From: an uncultured Bacteroidaceae bacterium
Lineage (GTDB): Bacteria; Bacteroidota; Bacteroidia; Bacteroidales; Bacteroidaceae
Direction: 5' to 3'
Assembly: GCA_905233465.1 (NCBI GenBank)
Contig: CAJOEI010000004.1
Location: forward strand, 1 to 64,000
DNA: 64,000 nt
Part shown: positions 54,911-64,000 of the stretch, piece by piece
How positions within the stretch are numbered: the first letter of the stretch is position 1
Layout: the number at the start of each line of letters is the position of its first letter
Program-made: the position numbers and the translations under genes
The notes under the pieces: generated by a model
What the model was told of the DNA's origin: nothing
What the model saw: the letters and a program-made list of their open reading frames with translations, nothing else
Database searches by the model: none

Positions 54911-56556
54911 TCCGTGCGTTTAAGCACCTCTATTTTTCCGTCTTGAGTGAAATGCACAAATTCAACACATTCGTTGACGAATCCACTGCCCTTCTCTATC
55001 TGATGGAAGATTATCGGATTCTGGAGGGCATGGTAAGGCACATCCGCCAGCCTATCCTCAAAGGTGTTGGCAAACAGAGATATACCTTGAAGGAAATACA
55101 TCGTCAAGTCAAATCCCATAAGGCCATATCGCGGAAAGGTGTTAGCCATTGACTTATTGAACCACTGCTCGAAGGTGTGCTCAAGTTGTTGCGTCACCGG
55201 ATTGTCAGAATTGCGATAGAACGGCGTGAAGATGAAAGTGTCAAACTGATGAAAATCACGTTTCAACTGCTGAAGATACGTCTGCCAGGCAGGAAAACCG
55301 ATAAGGCTGATCTGGCATTCAGGATTCTTCTGCTGGAATTTCTTCAGCTTTGGCAAGAACTTGGTCAGCGCCTTGTTGCTGGGCGAATTCAGGATTACCA
55401 GATTCTTACGCTGTGTGTTAAAAGCCTGTAAGTAATCCAGCTCATCGCCGTCACATTCCAATTGTCTGAGGAAAACACCGTCGCGACCAAGATGATAGCG
55501 CAATGCATTGGCAAACGCTATGCCCTCTTCATTCTGATCGTATGTATCTACAACAATGTAGTTACAGTCAAAAAGTTCCTTTCGGATAAAGTCCGCAGCC
55601 GCTGCATGTAGAGTGTCACGCGGTGCCGTGACCACAAACTGACGTGGGCGACAAGGCAGTTGTGCTGTCACTGTGGTGAAAGGCTGCACAAGCCTGATGC
55701 CATTGATGTTGCAGTAATCTGACAAGGTGACCAACTGGGCGCCATCGAGGGGACCGAATATTACATCACATGCTGCCAAGCTGCGTGACGCTATCAACGA
55801 ATCCATCTGCATGGCAGTGCGGCCACAGTCATGCACCTCAACATCCACAAACAGACCCTCACGGCGCAGGCTGTCGACTGCCAGCAACACGCCCTGATAG
55901 AATTCAACCATCTTCGGGCCGCGTGTTGATTGTTCCTTCAGGGGAAGCACCACGCCGAGATGAATATGTGTCTGCTCCTTGAACTGCTGAGCAGCCACAT
56001 CCTCCACAGACATGGCCGATGCCAGCAGCAGAGCTATGGCGGAGGTACGCAGCCGGTCAAGCGAACGAACCAGCATCTCGTCTTTCAGTATTCCACGGAA
56101 TGCCAGATAACAGAATATTGCCGCCACAGCTGGCAAAGCGGCCCATGTCGTTGGCATAAAGGAGGCATCAAAACGTTCCTTGAGCATGAATGCGAAGAAT
56201 GCATAAACTCCGTACCAAGCCAACAATAATATGCAAGCAAGGATGGCCACTCTGCTCTGAACAAGGCGTGCACGATAGATGAAGATATCCATGAGCACTA
56301 TCACACTTGTCAGGACAAGTATAGCGAACAGGGCCCACGGTGTGAACAGATGCGTTCCCTGTGCCTGTGCTGCCAACACAGGCGCTGCTCCAATTTGCCC
56401 CACGGCAATCTGTGGCGGCTGGTAGGCCCATAGATTGAACAATGTGGCTGCCGTCTCACCATCACCGTTGACAAACGAGCCGATGGGCAAGCACAGACAC
56501 GCCACAGTACATGCCGCTGCCAGAAGGAGGTAAACCGTCTGGATGCGCTGAATCAT
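54907..56556 (-). CDS. DUF4293-like membrane domain fused to a periplasmic-binding (type I ABC substrate-binding-like) protein
   Basis: N-terminal MIQRIQTVYLLLAAACTVACLCLPIG...LVRSLDRLR, followed by a signal-peptide-like TSAIALLLASAMSVEDVAAQQ and a PBP1-like body HLGVVLPLKEQSTRGPKMVEFYQGVLLAVDSL. Confidence 0.8.
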   Translation of the reverse strand: MIQRIQTVYLLLAAACTVACLCLPIGSFVNGDGETAATLFNLWAYQPPQIAVGQIGAAPVLAAQAQGTHLFTPWALFAILVLTSVIVLMDIFIYRARLVQSRVAILACILLLAWYGVYAFFAFMLKERFDASFMPTTWAALPAVAAIFCYLAFRGILKDEMLVRSLDRLRTSAIALLLASAMSVEDVAAQQFKEQTHIHLGVVLPLKEQSTRGPKMVEFYQGVLLAVDSLRREGLFVDVEVHDCGRTAMQMDSLIASRSLAACDVIFGPLDGAQLVTLSDYCNINGIRLVQPFTTVTAQLPCRPRQFVVTAPRDTLHAAAADFIRKELFDCNYIVVDTYDQNEEGIAFANALRYHLGRDGVFLRQLECDGDELDYLQAFNTQRKNLVILNSPSNKALTKFLPKLKKFQQKNPECQISLIGFPAWQTYLQQLKRDFHQFDTFIFTPFYRNSDNPVTQQLEHTFEQWFNKSMANTFPRYGLMGFDLTMYFLQGISLFANTFEDRLADVPYHALQNPIIFHQIEKGSGFVNECVEFVHFTQDGKIEVLKRTE

Positions 56557-56891
56557 AATTCTTCGTCGTCGCTCTCCTTAGCGGGATTGCGGAAATAGAT
56601 CTTCCCGTCGATGAATTCCTGTGTTGCAATGAGGCTGGGCTTTGGCAGCTTCTCATAGAAACGGCTGATCTCTATCTGCTCCCTGTTCTCAAACACCTCA
56701 TCGAGGTTGTCACTTGTGGATGCAAACTCCTGGAGTTTCTTGGACAGCTCCACCTTGAGATCACTGCTGATCTGGTTTGCGCGTTTAGCGATGATGGCAA
56801 CGCTCTCGTAGATGTTGCCTGTGTCTTCGCATAAGTTCATGACATCACGTGTCACGGTGTTTACGGGTGCATTAGTTTTCTTGTAATCCAT
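56553..56891 (-). CDS. rpoZ: Bacteroidetes-type RNA polymerase omega subunit (RpoZ-like)
   Basis: MDYKKTNAPVNTVTRDVMNLCEDTGNIYESVAIIAKRANQISSDLKVEL; ATGA overlap with downstream gene. Confidence 0.82.
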   Translation of the reverse strand: MDYKKTNAPVNTVTRDVMNLCEDTGNIYESVAIIAKRANQISSDLKVELSKKLQEFASTSDNLDEVFENREQIEISRFYEKLPKPSLIATQEFIDGKIYFRNPAKESDDEEL

Positions 56892-56939
56892 GATGATTAT
56901 TTTAAATATTTTTCAATTCAATAATTAACTCTTTCTATT

Positions 56940-57782
56940 TCAATCATCTAAGGGCTGGCCTTTTACGGCCTTCTCGCTCTTTGTCAGATATGTGCGGGCC
57001 TCCTTGAGATATGCTGACTCCGGAAACTCATTAACGAAGCCATAGTACTCATCTATCGTCTGGCGGAAGCGCTCAACACGTTTCTCCTCAATGCTCTGTC
57101 GAGCAAGATGATAGCGCGACCGCAACACAAGGATGCTCAGCTGCTCGCGTTTCTCTGTCGAGGCATACGGGAAATCGCGCAAAGCATTCTCCGCAGTGAC
57201 GATGCAGGCTTCATAGTTCGAGCCGCCATAGCTGCAGTTGATCACGTATGACCCTAAATTGTAATACAGTTGAGCTGCGAGTACCTCTTTCTGCACAAGA
57301 TGATCCTGCAACTTGAAGATCATATCCTGAGTCTGCTCTCGCAGCGTGGTGTATGGATAAGCATCCAGAAAACCTTGCAACTCAGCTATGGCCCTGTTGG
57401 TGGTACTCTGGTCCAGACGGGGATCGGGCACATTGTCATACAGCGCCTTACCTGAATAGTATCTGGCCTGCTCTACGAATATGCCGCGCGGATAGCTCTG
57501 ATAGTATTTCTTGAATGTCTGGGCTGCAGTCTCCAAATCGCCTGCATGATAGGCACTCAGCCCAGCCATATAGAGGCACTCCTGAGCGTTACCCGAACCC
57601 TTCATGGCAACAACAAGGTCCGTGAAGAGCTCTGTGGCACGAGTGTACTGCCCCATCGTATAACATGATTTTGCCAGCTCATATTTGTACTCGGCATCGG
57701 CATATTTGGTGGCAGTATAATATTCTCCGCACCCAGCCATCGCACATAGCACCACAAGTAGGCAAACTATTTTATGCTTCAT
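56940..57782 (-). CDS. bamD: Outer membrane assembly lipoprotein BamD
   Basis: Lipoprotein signal MKHKIVCLLVVLCAMAGCGEYY; TPR-like ...YELAKSCYTMGQYTRATELFTDLV...GSNYEACIVTAENALRDFPYA. Confidence 0.88.
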   Translation of the reverse strand: MKHKIVCLLVVLCAMAGCGEYYTATKYADAEYKYELAKSCYTMGQYTRATELFTDLVVAMKGSGNAQECLYMAGLSAYHAGDLETAAQTFKKYYQSYPRGIFVEQARYYSGKALYDNVPDPRLDQSTTNRAIAELQGFLDAYPYTTLREQTQDMIFKLQDHLVQKEVLAAQLYYNLGSYVINCSYGGSNYEACIVTAENALRDFPYASTEKREQLSILVLRSRYHLARQSIEEKRVERFRQTIDEYYGFVNEFPESAYLKEARTYLTKSEKAVKGQPLDD

Positions 57783-57812
57783 CTAATAATATTTGTTCCA
57801 ATGAAAACGGCT

Positions 57813-57845
57813 GCAAAATTACATGTTTCTGATGAAACTGCCAAA
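57813..57845 (-). promoter_or_regulatory. Putative bamD promoter TTTG-N20-TAATTTTG
   Basis: On the minus strand: TTTG at 57845-57842, 20-nt spacer, TAATTTTG at 57821-57814. Confidence 0.7.
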
Positions 57846-57934
57846 AGCTACAACTATTTTTAAGAGAAAAACACCCTTTAACCATTAAAAAACACTAAAC
57901 TTTTCAACTTTATGCGTAACTTTCAACTCTCTGC

Positions 57935-57966
57935 TTTCAACTTTCAACTTTATTGTCTTACCTTTG
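57935..57966 (+). promoter_or_regulatory. Putative uvrB promoter TTTC-N20-TACCTTTG
   Basis: TTTC at 57935-57938, TACCTTTG at 57959-57966, ATG at 57975. Confidence 0.55.
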
Positions 57967-57974
57967 CCCTCGCA

Positions 57975-60005
57975 ATGCCAGATTTTCATCTAATATCAAA
58001 ATACTCGCCAACGGGCGACCAACCCGAGGCCATCGCACAGCTTGTCGATGGCCTGCGAGCCGGAGCACCGGCACAGACACTGCTTGGCGTGACAGGGTCT
58101 GGCAAGACTTTCACCATAGCCAACGTCATTGCGGCGATGAACAAGCCCACGCTGATTCTCTCGCACAACAAGACTTTGGCCGCACAGCTCTACGGCGAGA
58201 TGCGTAGTTTCTTCCCCGAGAACGCGGTGGAGTATTATGTCTCTTACTATGACTACTACCAGCCTGAGGCTTACATACCTCAGACTGACACGTATATCGA
58301 GAAAGACCTGGCCATCAACGACGAAATAGACAGGTTGCGGCTGGCTGCGACATCATCGTTGCTTTCAGGGCGTCGCGATGTGGTAGTAGTGAGTTCGGTG
58401 TCGTGCATCTATGGCATGGGCAACCCGGCTGCATTCTATGAGAGCGTTATAGAACTGCAACGCGGCAAACTGTTGGACCGCAACATGTTGCTGCGTCGGC
58501 TCAACGACTCGCTCTATACGCGCAACGACCTCACATTGGGCCGCGGCGAATACCGCGTGAAAGGTGACACGGTGGATGTCTTTCTCGCCTATAGCGACAA
58601 TCTGCTGCGCATAACCTTCTGGGACGACGAGATAGAGTCGCTCGAAGAGGTCGACGCCCTCACGGGAAGACGCATAGCATCATTCGAGGATTACAAGATC
58701 TACCCTGCCAACCTTTTCATGACATCCAAGGAACAGACGATGTCTGCCGTGCATCAGATAGAAGATGATCTGGCGGAACAAGTCCGTCTGTTTGAGGAGG
58801 ATGGTAAGATGCTCGAAGCCAAGCGTCTGCACGAACGCGTGACATACGACATGGAGATGATTCGCGAGCTGGGCCATTGTTCGGGCATCGAGAACTACAG
58901 CCGATACTTCGACGGCCGTCCGGCTGGAACGCGTCCCTACTGCCTGCTGGACTTCTTTCCCGAAGACTATCTGCTTGTCGTAGACGAGAGTCATGTCAGC
59001 GTACCGCAGATTGCCGCTATGTATGGCGGCGACCGCGCACGCAAGACCAATCTCGTCAGATATGGCTTCCGCCTGCCCGCTGCAATGGACAACAGGCCCC
59101 TGCGATTCGATGAGTTCGAGGCTCTGACGCATCAGGTCATCTTCGTCTCGGCCACACCTGCCGACTATGAGCTGGCAAAAAGCGAAGGCGTGGTGGTTGA
59201 ACAGGTCATCCGTCCCACGGGACTGCTTGACCCTGTGATAGAAGTGCGCCCCACAGCCAATCAGGTTGACGACCTCATGGAAGAAATCATGCAACGCAGC
59301 GAGGCCAACGAACGCACGCTTGTTACAACACTGACCAAACGTATGGCCGAAGAGCTGACGGAATATCTGCTCAACAACGGCATACGCGCCAACTATATCC
59401 ACAGTGATATCGACACACTGGAGCGAGTTCGCATCATGGATGCTTTGCGAGCAGGAGAGTTTGACGTGCTTGTCGGCGTCAATCTGCTGCGCGAGGGCCT
59501 CGACCTGCCGGAGGTGTCGCTGGTGGCCATACTCGATGCCGACAAGGAAGGCTTCCTGCGCAGCCATCGCTCGCTGACACAAACCGTTGGACGAGCTGCA
59601 CGCAACATACACGGCAAAGCCATCATGTATGCCGACAGCATCACACCGTCAATGCAGCAAACCATAGACGAGACCAACCGGCGACGCGAGAAACAACTGC
59701 AGTACAATGACAAACACGGGATAACTCCCACTCAGATCAACAAGGCCAGAACAATGACTGACCTGGTGGCTGCATCACAACAACAGGCCACACAGCATGA
59801 CAAACGTGCATACATCGAGCCCGAACAGCCAATGCTCATCGCTGCCGAAGAGGAGGCTGAGTACCTCACGCCAGCAGAACTGCGACAACGCATCGAGACG
59901 CTACGTCGCCAGATGCAGGACGCTGCCAAGAAACTCGAGTTCATCACTGCAGCACAACTGCGCGACCAGATGCTCACGCTGATGACCCGATTAGACGAAG
60001 CCTGA
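57975..60005 (+). CDS. uvrB: Excinuclease ABC subunit B
   Basis: [53 protein letters not shown]...; start 57975 preferred over 57912 because the preceding 21 codons are repeat-derived ([13 protein letters not shown]...). Confidence 0.98.
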   Translation: MPDFHLISKYSPTGDQPEAIAQLVDGLRAGAPAQTLLGVTGSGKTFTIANVIAAMNKPTLILSHNKTLAAQLYGEMRSFFPENAVEYYVSYYDYYQPEAYIPQTDTYIEKDLAINDEIDRLRLAATSSLLSGRRDVVVVSSVSCIYGMGNPAAFYESVIELQRGKLLDRNMLLRRLNDSLYTRNDLTLGRGEYRVKGDTVDVFLAYSDNLLRITFWDDEIESLEEVDALTGRRIASFEDYKIYPANLFMTSKEQTMSAVHQIEDDLAEQVRLFEEDGKMLEAKRLHERVTYDMEMIRELGHCSGIENYSRYFDGRPAGTRPYCLLDFFPEDYLLVVDESHVSVPQIAAMYGGDRARKTNLVRYGFRLPAAMDNRPLRFDEFEALTHQVIFVSATPADYELAKSEGVVVEQVIRPTGLLDPVIEVRPTANQVDDLMEEIMQRSEANERTLVTTLTKRMAEELTEYLLNNGIRANYIHSDIDTLERVRIMDALRAGEFDVLVGVNLLREGLDLPEVSLVAILDADKEGFLRSHRSLTQTVGRAARNIHGKAIMYADSITPSMQQTIDETNRRREKQLQYNDKHGITPTQINKARTMTDLVAASQQQATQHDKRAYIEPEQPMLIAAEEEAEYLTPAELRQRIETLRRQMQDAAKKLEFITAAQLRDQMLTLMTRLDEA

Positions 60006-60041
60006 CACATACTAACAGCAAACTATCAACACACAAATATC

Positions 60042-60803
60042 ATGCAATCAGACAGTATCGTAATCATCCCCACTTACAACGAGAAGGAAAATATTGAAAA
60101 TATCATTCGTGCCGTAACAGGGCTGCAGGAGCACCGTTTCGACATCCTGGTCATCGACGACGGCTCGCCAGACGGCACCGCAGATATCGTCAAGCGCCTA
60201 CAGCAGACCCCAGAGCTATCCGAACGCCTGCATCTGGTGCAACGCAGCGGCAAACTGGGACTCGGCACAGCATACATCGCAGGCTTCCGTTGGGCCATAG
60301 AGCACAAGTTCGATTATATCTTCGAGATGGACGCTGACTTCAGCCACGCTCCCGCCGATCTGCCGCGACTGCTCGCCGCCTGTCGCGACGAGGGCTACGA
60401 TATGTCTATCGGCTCACGCTATATATCTGGTGTCAACGTCGTCAACTGGCCTATGGGACGCGTACTCATGTCGTACTTCGCATCCAAATACGTGCGCATA
60501 GTCACAGGCATTGACATACACGATACCACTGCCGGTTTCGTATGCTATCGCCGACAAGTGCTCGAAACCATTGACCTCGATGCCATCCGATTCAAGGGCT
60601 ATGCCTTCCAGATTGAGATGAAGTTCACTGCCCATCAATGCGGATTCAAGATCAAGGAGGTGCCCGTCATCTTCGTCAACCGCGAACTGGGCACAAGCAA
60701 GATGAGCGGCGGAATATTCTCTGAGGCTGCATTTGGTGTGCTGCGCTTGCGTTGGGACGGATGGTTCCGCAAGTACCCAAAGAAAAGCGAAACAACGCAC
60801 TAA
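60042..60803 (+). CDS. Polyprenol monophosphomannose synthase-like glycosyltransferase family 2
   Basis: SIVIIPTYNEKENIENIIRAV...VIDDGSPDGTADIVK...FEMDADFSHAPADLPRLL. Confidence 0.93.
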   Translation: MQSDSIVIIPTYNEKENIENIIRAVTGLQEHRFDILVIDDGSPDGTADIVKRLQQTPELSERLHLVQRSGKLGLGTAYIAGFRWAIEHKFDYIFEMDADFSHAPADLPRLLAACRDEGYDMSIGSRYISGVNVVNWPMGRVLMSYFASKYVRIVTGIDIHDTTAGFVCYRRQVLETIDLDAIRFKGYAFQIEMKFTAHQCGFKIKEVPVIFVNRELGTSKMSGGIFSEAAFGVLRLRWDGWFRKYPKKSETTH

Positions 60804-60834
60804 TTCACAACAAAATAACAGAACAGTGTAAAAG

Positions 60835-62172
60835 ATGTGCTTGAATGATATTATCTATGTCAGTGACGGGCGCATCCGTCGAGCCGACATAACTATCTCT
60901 GGCGGCCTCATCGAGCATATCGCCGACCGCGAGGAACTTGACACAGCGAGTTTTGTGTCAGGTGCTATGCCTGAGGGCAGTAGCTTGCTTCTGCCTGGCA
61001 TCATCGACGAACACGTCCACACCCGTGAGCCCGGACTGACGCATAAAGGCAACCTCGACAGCGAGACTCATGCCGCAGCAGCCGGAGGCGTGACGACAAT
61101 CATGGACATGCCCAACGTGGTGCCACAGACCACAACGCTCGAAGCCCTGGATGAACGCTTCTGCCTCGGCCGACAACACGCATTTGTCAACTACAGCTTT
61201 TATTTTGGCGCCACAAACAGCAACGCACATCTCCTGACACAACTGGACCCCGCACGCGTGCCTGCCGTGAAGCTCTTCATGGGCAGCAGCACCGGTGGCA
61301 TGCTTGTCGACCACGGCCAATCCCTGCATGATGTCTTTAGCCTCTCGCCGCTGCCAATAATGGCGCACTGCGAGGACAGCTCTATCATCAGTCGCAACAT
61401 GCAGCGTGCCAAGGAGTTGTATGGCGACGACCCCGATATCACCCACCACGCCGAGATACGTTCGCGCGAGGCATGCCTGACCTCTACACGCTTAGCCATA
61501 CAGATGGCCACGCAGACGGGAGCACGCTTGCACATAGCACACGTGTCGACAAAGGACGAGATAGAACTGATTCATGATTCACAAGCTACAAGTCAGGCCA
61601 CTATAACCCTCGAAGCATGCCTGCCACACCTGCTCTTCACCGATGCCGACTACGAGCATCTGGGCACTGCTGTCAAATGCAACCCGTCAGTGAAGACGGC
61701 TGCAGACCGACAGGCATTGAGAGAAGCGCTGGCAGACGGCCGCATCACATGTGTAGCCACCGACCACGCTCCACATCTGCCGACAGAGAAAACTGGCGGC
61801 TGTGCACGCGCAGCATCTGGCATACCAATGATTGAGTTCTCGCTTGTATCCATGCTTGAGCTTGTGGACAAGGGGGTGCTGTCGCTGCCACGCATGGTGG
61901 AAGTGATGTGTCATGCTCCCGCCAAACTGTTCTCCATTCGCGACCGCGGATTCATCCGCGAGGGCATGCAAGCCGACCTCGTCATCGTTCGCCGCCACCC
62001 CTGGACGCTCACCGCCGACAACATCCACAGCTTGTGTGCATGGAGTCCGCTCACAGGGCATCGCTTTGCCTGGCAGGTGGCACAAACCTACTGCAACGGC
62101 CGCCTTATCTACGACAACGGCATCTTCGCACAAGACAATAGCCACGCACAGAGTCTGACCTTCCAGCGCTAA
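60835..62172 (+). CDS. pyrC: Dihydroorotase
   Basis: LLLPGIIDEHVHTREPGLTHKGNLDSETHAAAAGGVTTIMDMPN...; CVATDHAPHLPTEK. Confidence 0.93.
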   Translation: MCLNDIIYVSDGRIRRADITISGGLIEHIADREELDTASFVSGAMPEGSSLLLPGIIDEHVHTREPGLTHKGNLDSETHAAAAGGVTTIMDMPNVVPQTTTLEALDERFCLGRQHAFVNYSFYFGATNSNAHLLTQLDPARVPAVKLFMGSSTGGMLVDHGQSLHDVFSLSPLPIMAHCEDSSIISRNMQRAKELYGDDPDITHHAEIRSREACLTSTRLAIQMATQTGARLHIAHVSTKDEIELIHDSQATSQATITLEACLPHLLFTDADYEHLGTAVKCNPSVKTAADRQALREALADGRITCVATDHAPHLPTEKTGGCARAASGIPMIEFSLVSMLELVDKGVLSLPRMVEVMCHAPAKLFSIRDRGFIREGMQADLVIVRRHPWTLTADNIHSLCAWSPLTGHRFAWQVAQTYCNGRLIYDNGIFAQDNSHAQSLTFQR

Positions 62173-62208
62173 CTTTTCATCGTTAACGTCCTTCGTCAAA
62201 TCGTCAAA

Positions 62209-63117
62209 TTGTATAATTGTCCAATTGTAAAATGTCATCGCCTCTTGCATCTCCAATATTCCATAGATGAGGTAGAGCCTTACATCAACTGGCTATATTT
62301 CTTCCACACGTGGGGCTTTGAATCTCGTTTTGCCGCCATAGCCAACATCCACGGCTGCGACGCTTGTCGCGCCATGTGGCTTGCCAGCTTCCCCGAAGCC
62401 AGTCGCGGCAAGGCAGCTGAGGCCATGCAGCTACATAAGGAAGCACAACGCCAGCTGCGCGCGCTTGCTGCCGATGGATGTCACACGCACGCCGTGGTGC
62501 AGATTCATGAATGCTACTCCAATGGCGACGACATAGTGCTCAACAACGCCGTCCTATGTTTCCTACGACAACAACGGCCACCATATCTCTGTCTGGCAGA
62601 CTACGTGCGGCCTATGGCTGCCGATGCTGCGCCCGACCACATCGGACTGTTCGCCACATGCGCCGATGCCGACATCGAACAGCGCTATGCCGGCGAGGAC
62701 GACTACCGACACTTACTGTGCCAGACGCTGGCCGACCGCTTGGCAGAGGCCACTGCCGAACTGCTGCATCTACAGGTGAGGAAACAAATCTGGGGCTATG
62801 CCCCTGACGAACACCTGTCGATAGCCGAGCTCCACGCAGAGCACTTTCAGGGCATACGCCCAGCCGTTGGCTACCCTTCCCTACCGGACCAGAGCATTAA
62901 TTTCGACCTCGACCGCATACTTGACTTCGCATCTATCGGCATAACGCTCACACAGAGCGGAGCCATGCGTCCTCATGCCGCCGTCAGCGGACTGATGCTG
63001 TCGCACCCCGAAGCCCGCTATTTCAGCATAGGGCCCATAGGCGACGATCAGCTCAACGACTATGCCCGCCGACGCCACATGGACCTCGACAAGCTGCGAC
63101 CATTCCTGAACTTATAA
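62209..63117 (+). CDS. Standalone MetH-type B12-dependent methionine synthase activation domain protein
   Basis: VEPYINWLYFFHTWGF; HECYSNGDDIVL; EHFQGIRPAVGYPSLPDQSINFDLDRILDFASIGITLTQSGAMRPHAAVSGLMLSHPEARYFSIGPIGDDQLNDYARRR. Confidence 0.85.
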   Translation: MYNCPIVKCHRLLHLQYSIDEVEPYINWLYFFHTWGFESRFAAIANIHGCDACRAMWLASFPEASRGKAAEAMQLHKEAQRQLRALAADGCHTHAVVQIHECYSNGDDIVLNNAVLCFLRQQRPPYLCLADYVRPMAADAAPDHIGLFATCADADIEQRYAGEDDYRHLLCQTLADRLAEATAELLHLQVRKQIWGYAPDEHLSIAELHAEHFQGIRPAVGYPSLPDQSINFDLDRILDFASIGITLTQSGAMRPHAAVSGLMLSHPEARYFSIGPIGDDQLNDYARRRHMDLDKLRPFLNL

Positions 63118-63124
63118 GTGGATT

Positions 63125-64000
63125 GTGGAATATATTCACCCTCTCGACTGCAAAGCCTCTGACCTGCCCGAGCGCTTCACCTATCCTTTCCGCTACGAAG
63201 CACATCCTCTGTGCCGCCGCGCAGCACAGATAGTCCAGCTGCGTCCCGAATTGGCCGCTCTCAACGAGGGTAAGATGTTTGGCGTCCTTGTGTGCCGGCG
63301 AGACGATGCTGTATATTTCCTTGCAGCATACTCTGGCCAACTCAATGGCAACTATGCCCATCCATGGTTTGTGCCACCCGTGCTGGACTACCTCCAGCCC
63401 AATGGGTATTTTCTCACACAACAGCAGCACATCATAAGCTTCAACCAACGCGTTAACAAAATACTACATTCTTCTGATTATCAAAACGCTTTGCAGCTAA
63501 GACAAAAGCTATTATCCGAACGCCAGCAAGCCATTGACGCAGCACGGCAGGCATACATTCGCGGCAAACAGGAGCGCGATGCAGCTCGTCTCAACGGCAC
63601 ATCAGGCAGCTCATCGGACAAGACGCTCATACTCCAGAGCCAGCACCAACGTGCCGACATTCGCAGGGCAACACGACTGCACGAAGAAGCCCTGAAACAG
63701 ATACAGTCAAAGCTTGATGCCTACGACAGCGAACTGCAGGAGCTCCGCAACCAGCATCGCCACCTCAGCGAGGCACTGCAGCAATGGCTGTTCGACAACA
63801 CACGTCTTCTCAATGCCGAAGGCAACCAGTTGAGCGTGACACAGATCTGGGCCAGACGAGCCGCATCCACCAACTCTAACAGTCCTATCCCCAGCGGCGC
63901 TGGCGAATGCTGCGCACCCAAGCTGCTTCACGCTGCCTACAGCGAGGGGTTGCAACCGATAGCAATGGCCGAATTCTGGTGCGGGCCGTCGTCGGCCGAC
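63125..64000 (+). CDS. RluA-family pseudouridine synthase, N-terminal region (partial, runs off right edge; GTG start proposed)
   Basis: Own translation: VEYIHPLDCKASDLPERFTYPFRYEAHPLCRRAAQIVQ...GAGECCAPKLLHAAYSEGLQPIAMAEFWCGPSSAD; matches the extended N-terminal region of Bacteroidetes RluA-like proteins. Confidence 0.72.
   Translation, partial: MEYIHPLDCKASDLPERFTYPFRYEAHPLCRRAAQIVQLRPELAALNEGKMFGVLVCRRDDAVYFLAAYSGQLNGNYAHPWFVPPVLDYLQPNGYFLTQQQHIISFNQRVNKILHSSDYQNALQLRQKLLSERQQAIDAARQAYIRGKQERDAARLNGTSGSSSDKTLILQSQHQRADIRRATRLHEEALKQIQSKLDAYDSELQELRNQHRHLSEALQQWLFDNTRLLNAEGNQLSVTQIWARRAASTNSNSPIPSGAGECCAPKLLHAAYSEGLQPIAMAEFWCGPSSAD

Noticed and set aside
58680-59612. 310-aa minus-strand ORF opposite uvrB
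   Set aside because: Antisense shadow of highly conserved UvrB.

Overview
The window looks like a Bacteroidales (Prevotella-like) chromosomal segment; this is inferred from UpxY, RpoZ and T9SS-type features plus TAnnTTTG -7 promoters. Contents from left to right: (i) the 5' part of a secreted Asl1/GH128-like glycoside hydrolase on the minus strand, which is absent from the ORF track because it runs off the left edge. (ii) A tightly coupled plus-strand operon (4656-16362) encoding an MMPL/RND transporter fused to a PlsC acyltransferase and a short methyltransferase-like tail, two CrtI/retinol-reductase-like FAD oxidoreductases, a B12-binding radical SAM enzyme, an orphan 118-aa protein, an alpha/beta hydrolase, a PaaK-like AMP ligase and a second acyltransferase. 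This is a candidate lipid or aryl-polyene-type biosynthetic locus with no ketosynthase or ACP in view. (iii) A Y-family polymerase with a truncated YolD-like companion. (iv) A ~27-kb capsule/exopolysaccharide operon on the minus strand (46.4 to 19.0 kb), running from UpxY, Wzc, Wza and WcaJ through Wzx/Wzy, glycosyltransferases, acetyltransferases, DegT, ATP-grasp, WbqC and CotH to PssD/PssE. It is interrupted by an AAA-ATPase cassette flanked by 62-bp direct repeats derived from the 5' end of pssD. (v) Housekeeping genes: mnmE, nucleoside phosphorylase, a fused Nfn/GltD-type oxidoreductase, serS, rpoZ, bamD, uvrB, pyrC, a standalone MetH-activation-domain protein and a partial RluA-type protein. 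The most unusual pattern is pervasive heptanucleotide-period repeats, short trinucleotide-loop palindromes and GC-rich C-run/G-run inverted repeats. They occupy intergenic spaces and have also entered coding sequences in frame (mnmE, WcaJ-like transferase, a glycosyltransferase, an acyltransferase, yolD). No tRNA, rRNA or CRISPR array was recognised.
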